From CAZSCF01 sp964547585 (GTDB lineage: Bacteria > Patescibacteriota > Minisyncoccia > Moranbacterales > UBA2206), in contig CAZJOI010000011.1 of assembly GCA_964547585.1 (NCBI GenBank), forward strand, positions 1 through 21,867: a stretch of 21,867 nt of DNA. The letters run 5' to 3'. Position numbers and translations under genes: made by a program. Under the pieces are notes generated by a model that saw only the letters and a program-made list of their open reading frames with translations, did no database searches and had not been told where the DNA came from. Positions 21,648-21,867 of this stretch are shown one piece after another. Position 1 is the stretch's first letter; every line of letters starts with the position of its first letter.

Positions 21648-21825
21648 ACGGTTCAGAAATTTTGCGCAATTATATTTCAAGGTTTGCAAAATTTCTTCAC
21701 CCAAATTCGTTTTCCTTAGTCCATACCAATAAAAAGATTAGTTAATTTAATATAGTTCAGTTAAATAACAAATTTTAATCAATTGAGTCGGAAAACGAAC
21801 TTCGTTTACTCCGAAACGTTATGTG
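21630..21825 (+). other. attC2 recombination site
   Basis: Imperfect palindrome of about 196 bp. R'' is TCCGATAAC (21630-21638), L'' CGGAGTAAACG (21640-21650), L' CGTTTACTCCG (21803-21813), and R' AACG^TTATGTG with the cut between 21818 and 21819. GTTC (21651-21654) pairs with GAAC (21797-21800), leaving TT (21801-21802) extrahelical as in attC1. Confidence 0.82.
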
Positions 21826-21867
21826 AAATGCATGTTTTACTTTTGGGCTATCGCCCAGCTCTAAAAA
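21819..21867 (+). mobile_element. Start of integron cassette 3 (partial)
   Basis: It starts TTATGTGAAAT, the same first 11 bases as cassette 1. An open frame from ATG 21828 (MHVLLLGYRPALK) runs off the window, and GGGC-TATC-GCCC can form a hairpin. Too short to assign. Confidence 0.6.

Larger units (their letters stand above)
21010..21818 (+). mobile_element. Integron gene cassette 2 (NUDIX)
   Basis: 809 bp. The start (GTTATCGGA with the preceding G) is the exact reverse complement of its own attC2 R'' TCCGATAAC. After a two-base mismatch, complementarity continues through TTTGGG and CAAAAA. One gene fills most of it. Confidence 0.82.

Noticed and set aside
18872..21825. Xer-dif (pdif) modules instead of integron cassettes
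   Set aside because: pdif sites are about 28 bp in inverted pairs. Here the boundaries are 131-196 bp palindromes all in one orientation, with cassette-specific end complementarity.
1..21867. CRISPR array
   Set aside because: No regularly spaced repeats of 24-40 bp with unique spacers; the heptamer arrays are contiguous and short.

Overview
The window is a low-GC bacterial chromosome segment that most likely comes from the Patescibacteria (Candidate Phyla Radiation). The evidence is the gene repertoire: a short 193-aa EF-Ts, a large TraG/VirD4-like ATPase encoded with three small or coiled-coil proteins of unknown function, a DUF5663-like protein, small stand-alone nucleases sitting at tRNA genes, a group I intron in a tRNA, and long multi-membrane PMT-type glycosyltransferases. 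I cannot assign a lineage below the phylum.

Layout. (1) 1-5217, minus strand: a translation block. A strong promoter (5224-5252) drives a structured leader of about 240 nt, then rpsB, tsf, a RicT/PSP1 protein and a TPR protein. These are followed by tRNA-Thr(UGU), a GIY-YIG nuclease, tRNA-Tyr, a LAGLIDADG-like protein, tRNA-Thr(GGU) split by a 200-nt group I intron, rpmG and tRNA-Trp. Both nuclease-like genes stop inside the 5' end of the tRNA that follows them, and the GIY-YIG gene is bracketed by a 17-bp duplication of the tRNA-Tyr 5' end. (2) 5310-5657, plus: rpmE with a bidirectional terminator. (3) 5671-10975, minus: a four-gene operon ending in the TraG/VirD4-like ATPase. (4) 11160-14653, plus: two consecutive PMT/GT39-type membrane glycosyltransferases. 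(5) 14769-18792, minus: recombinase, GT4 glycosyltransferase, DNA polymerase III delta'-like protein and FtsQ. The GT4 gene carries repeats of intergenic type in its coding sequence, including a heptamer array that could cause phase variation. (6) 18793-21867, plus: a cassette array.

The main discovery candidate is region 6 plus the divergent recombinase: a compact integron. A tyrosine recombinase (17980-18792) faces an attI-like site (cut inferred at 18894/18895). Two gene cassettes follow, each ending in a long imperfect palindrome with attC architecture (20886-21016 and 21630-21825), and a third cassette starts at 21819. The first bases of each cassette are the reverse complement of the R'' arm of that same cassette's attC: GTTATGTGA with TCACATAAC for cassette 1, and GTTATCGGA with TCCGATAAC for cassette 2. 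This is what circular-cassette integration predicts. The recombinase appears to lack the extra IntI-specific domain, so it looks Xer-like. Cassette 1 encodes a large protein of unknown function (interrupted by an assembly gap); cassette 2 encodes a NUDIX hydrolase.

Two 10-N runs (630-639, 19387-19396) are scaffold gaps, and both look mis-sized. Three AT-rich degenerate repeats (about 110 bp) and several GC-rich palindromes are dispersed between and inside genes.
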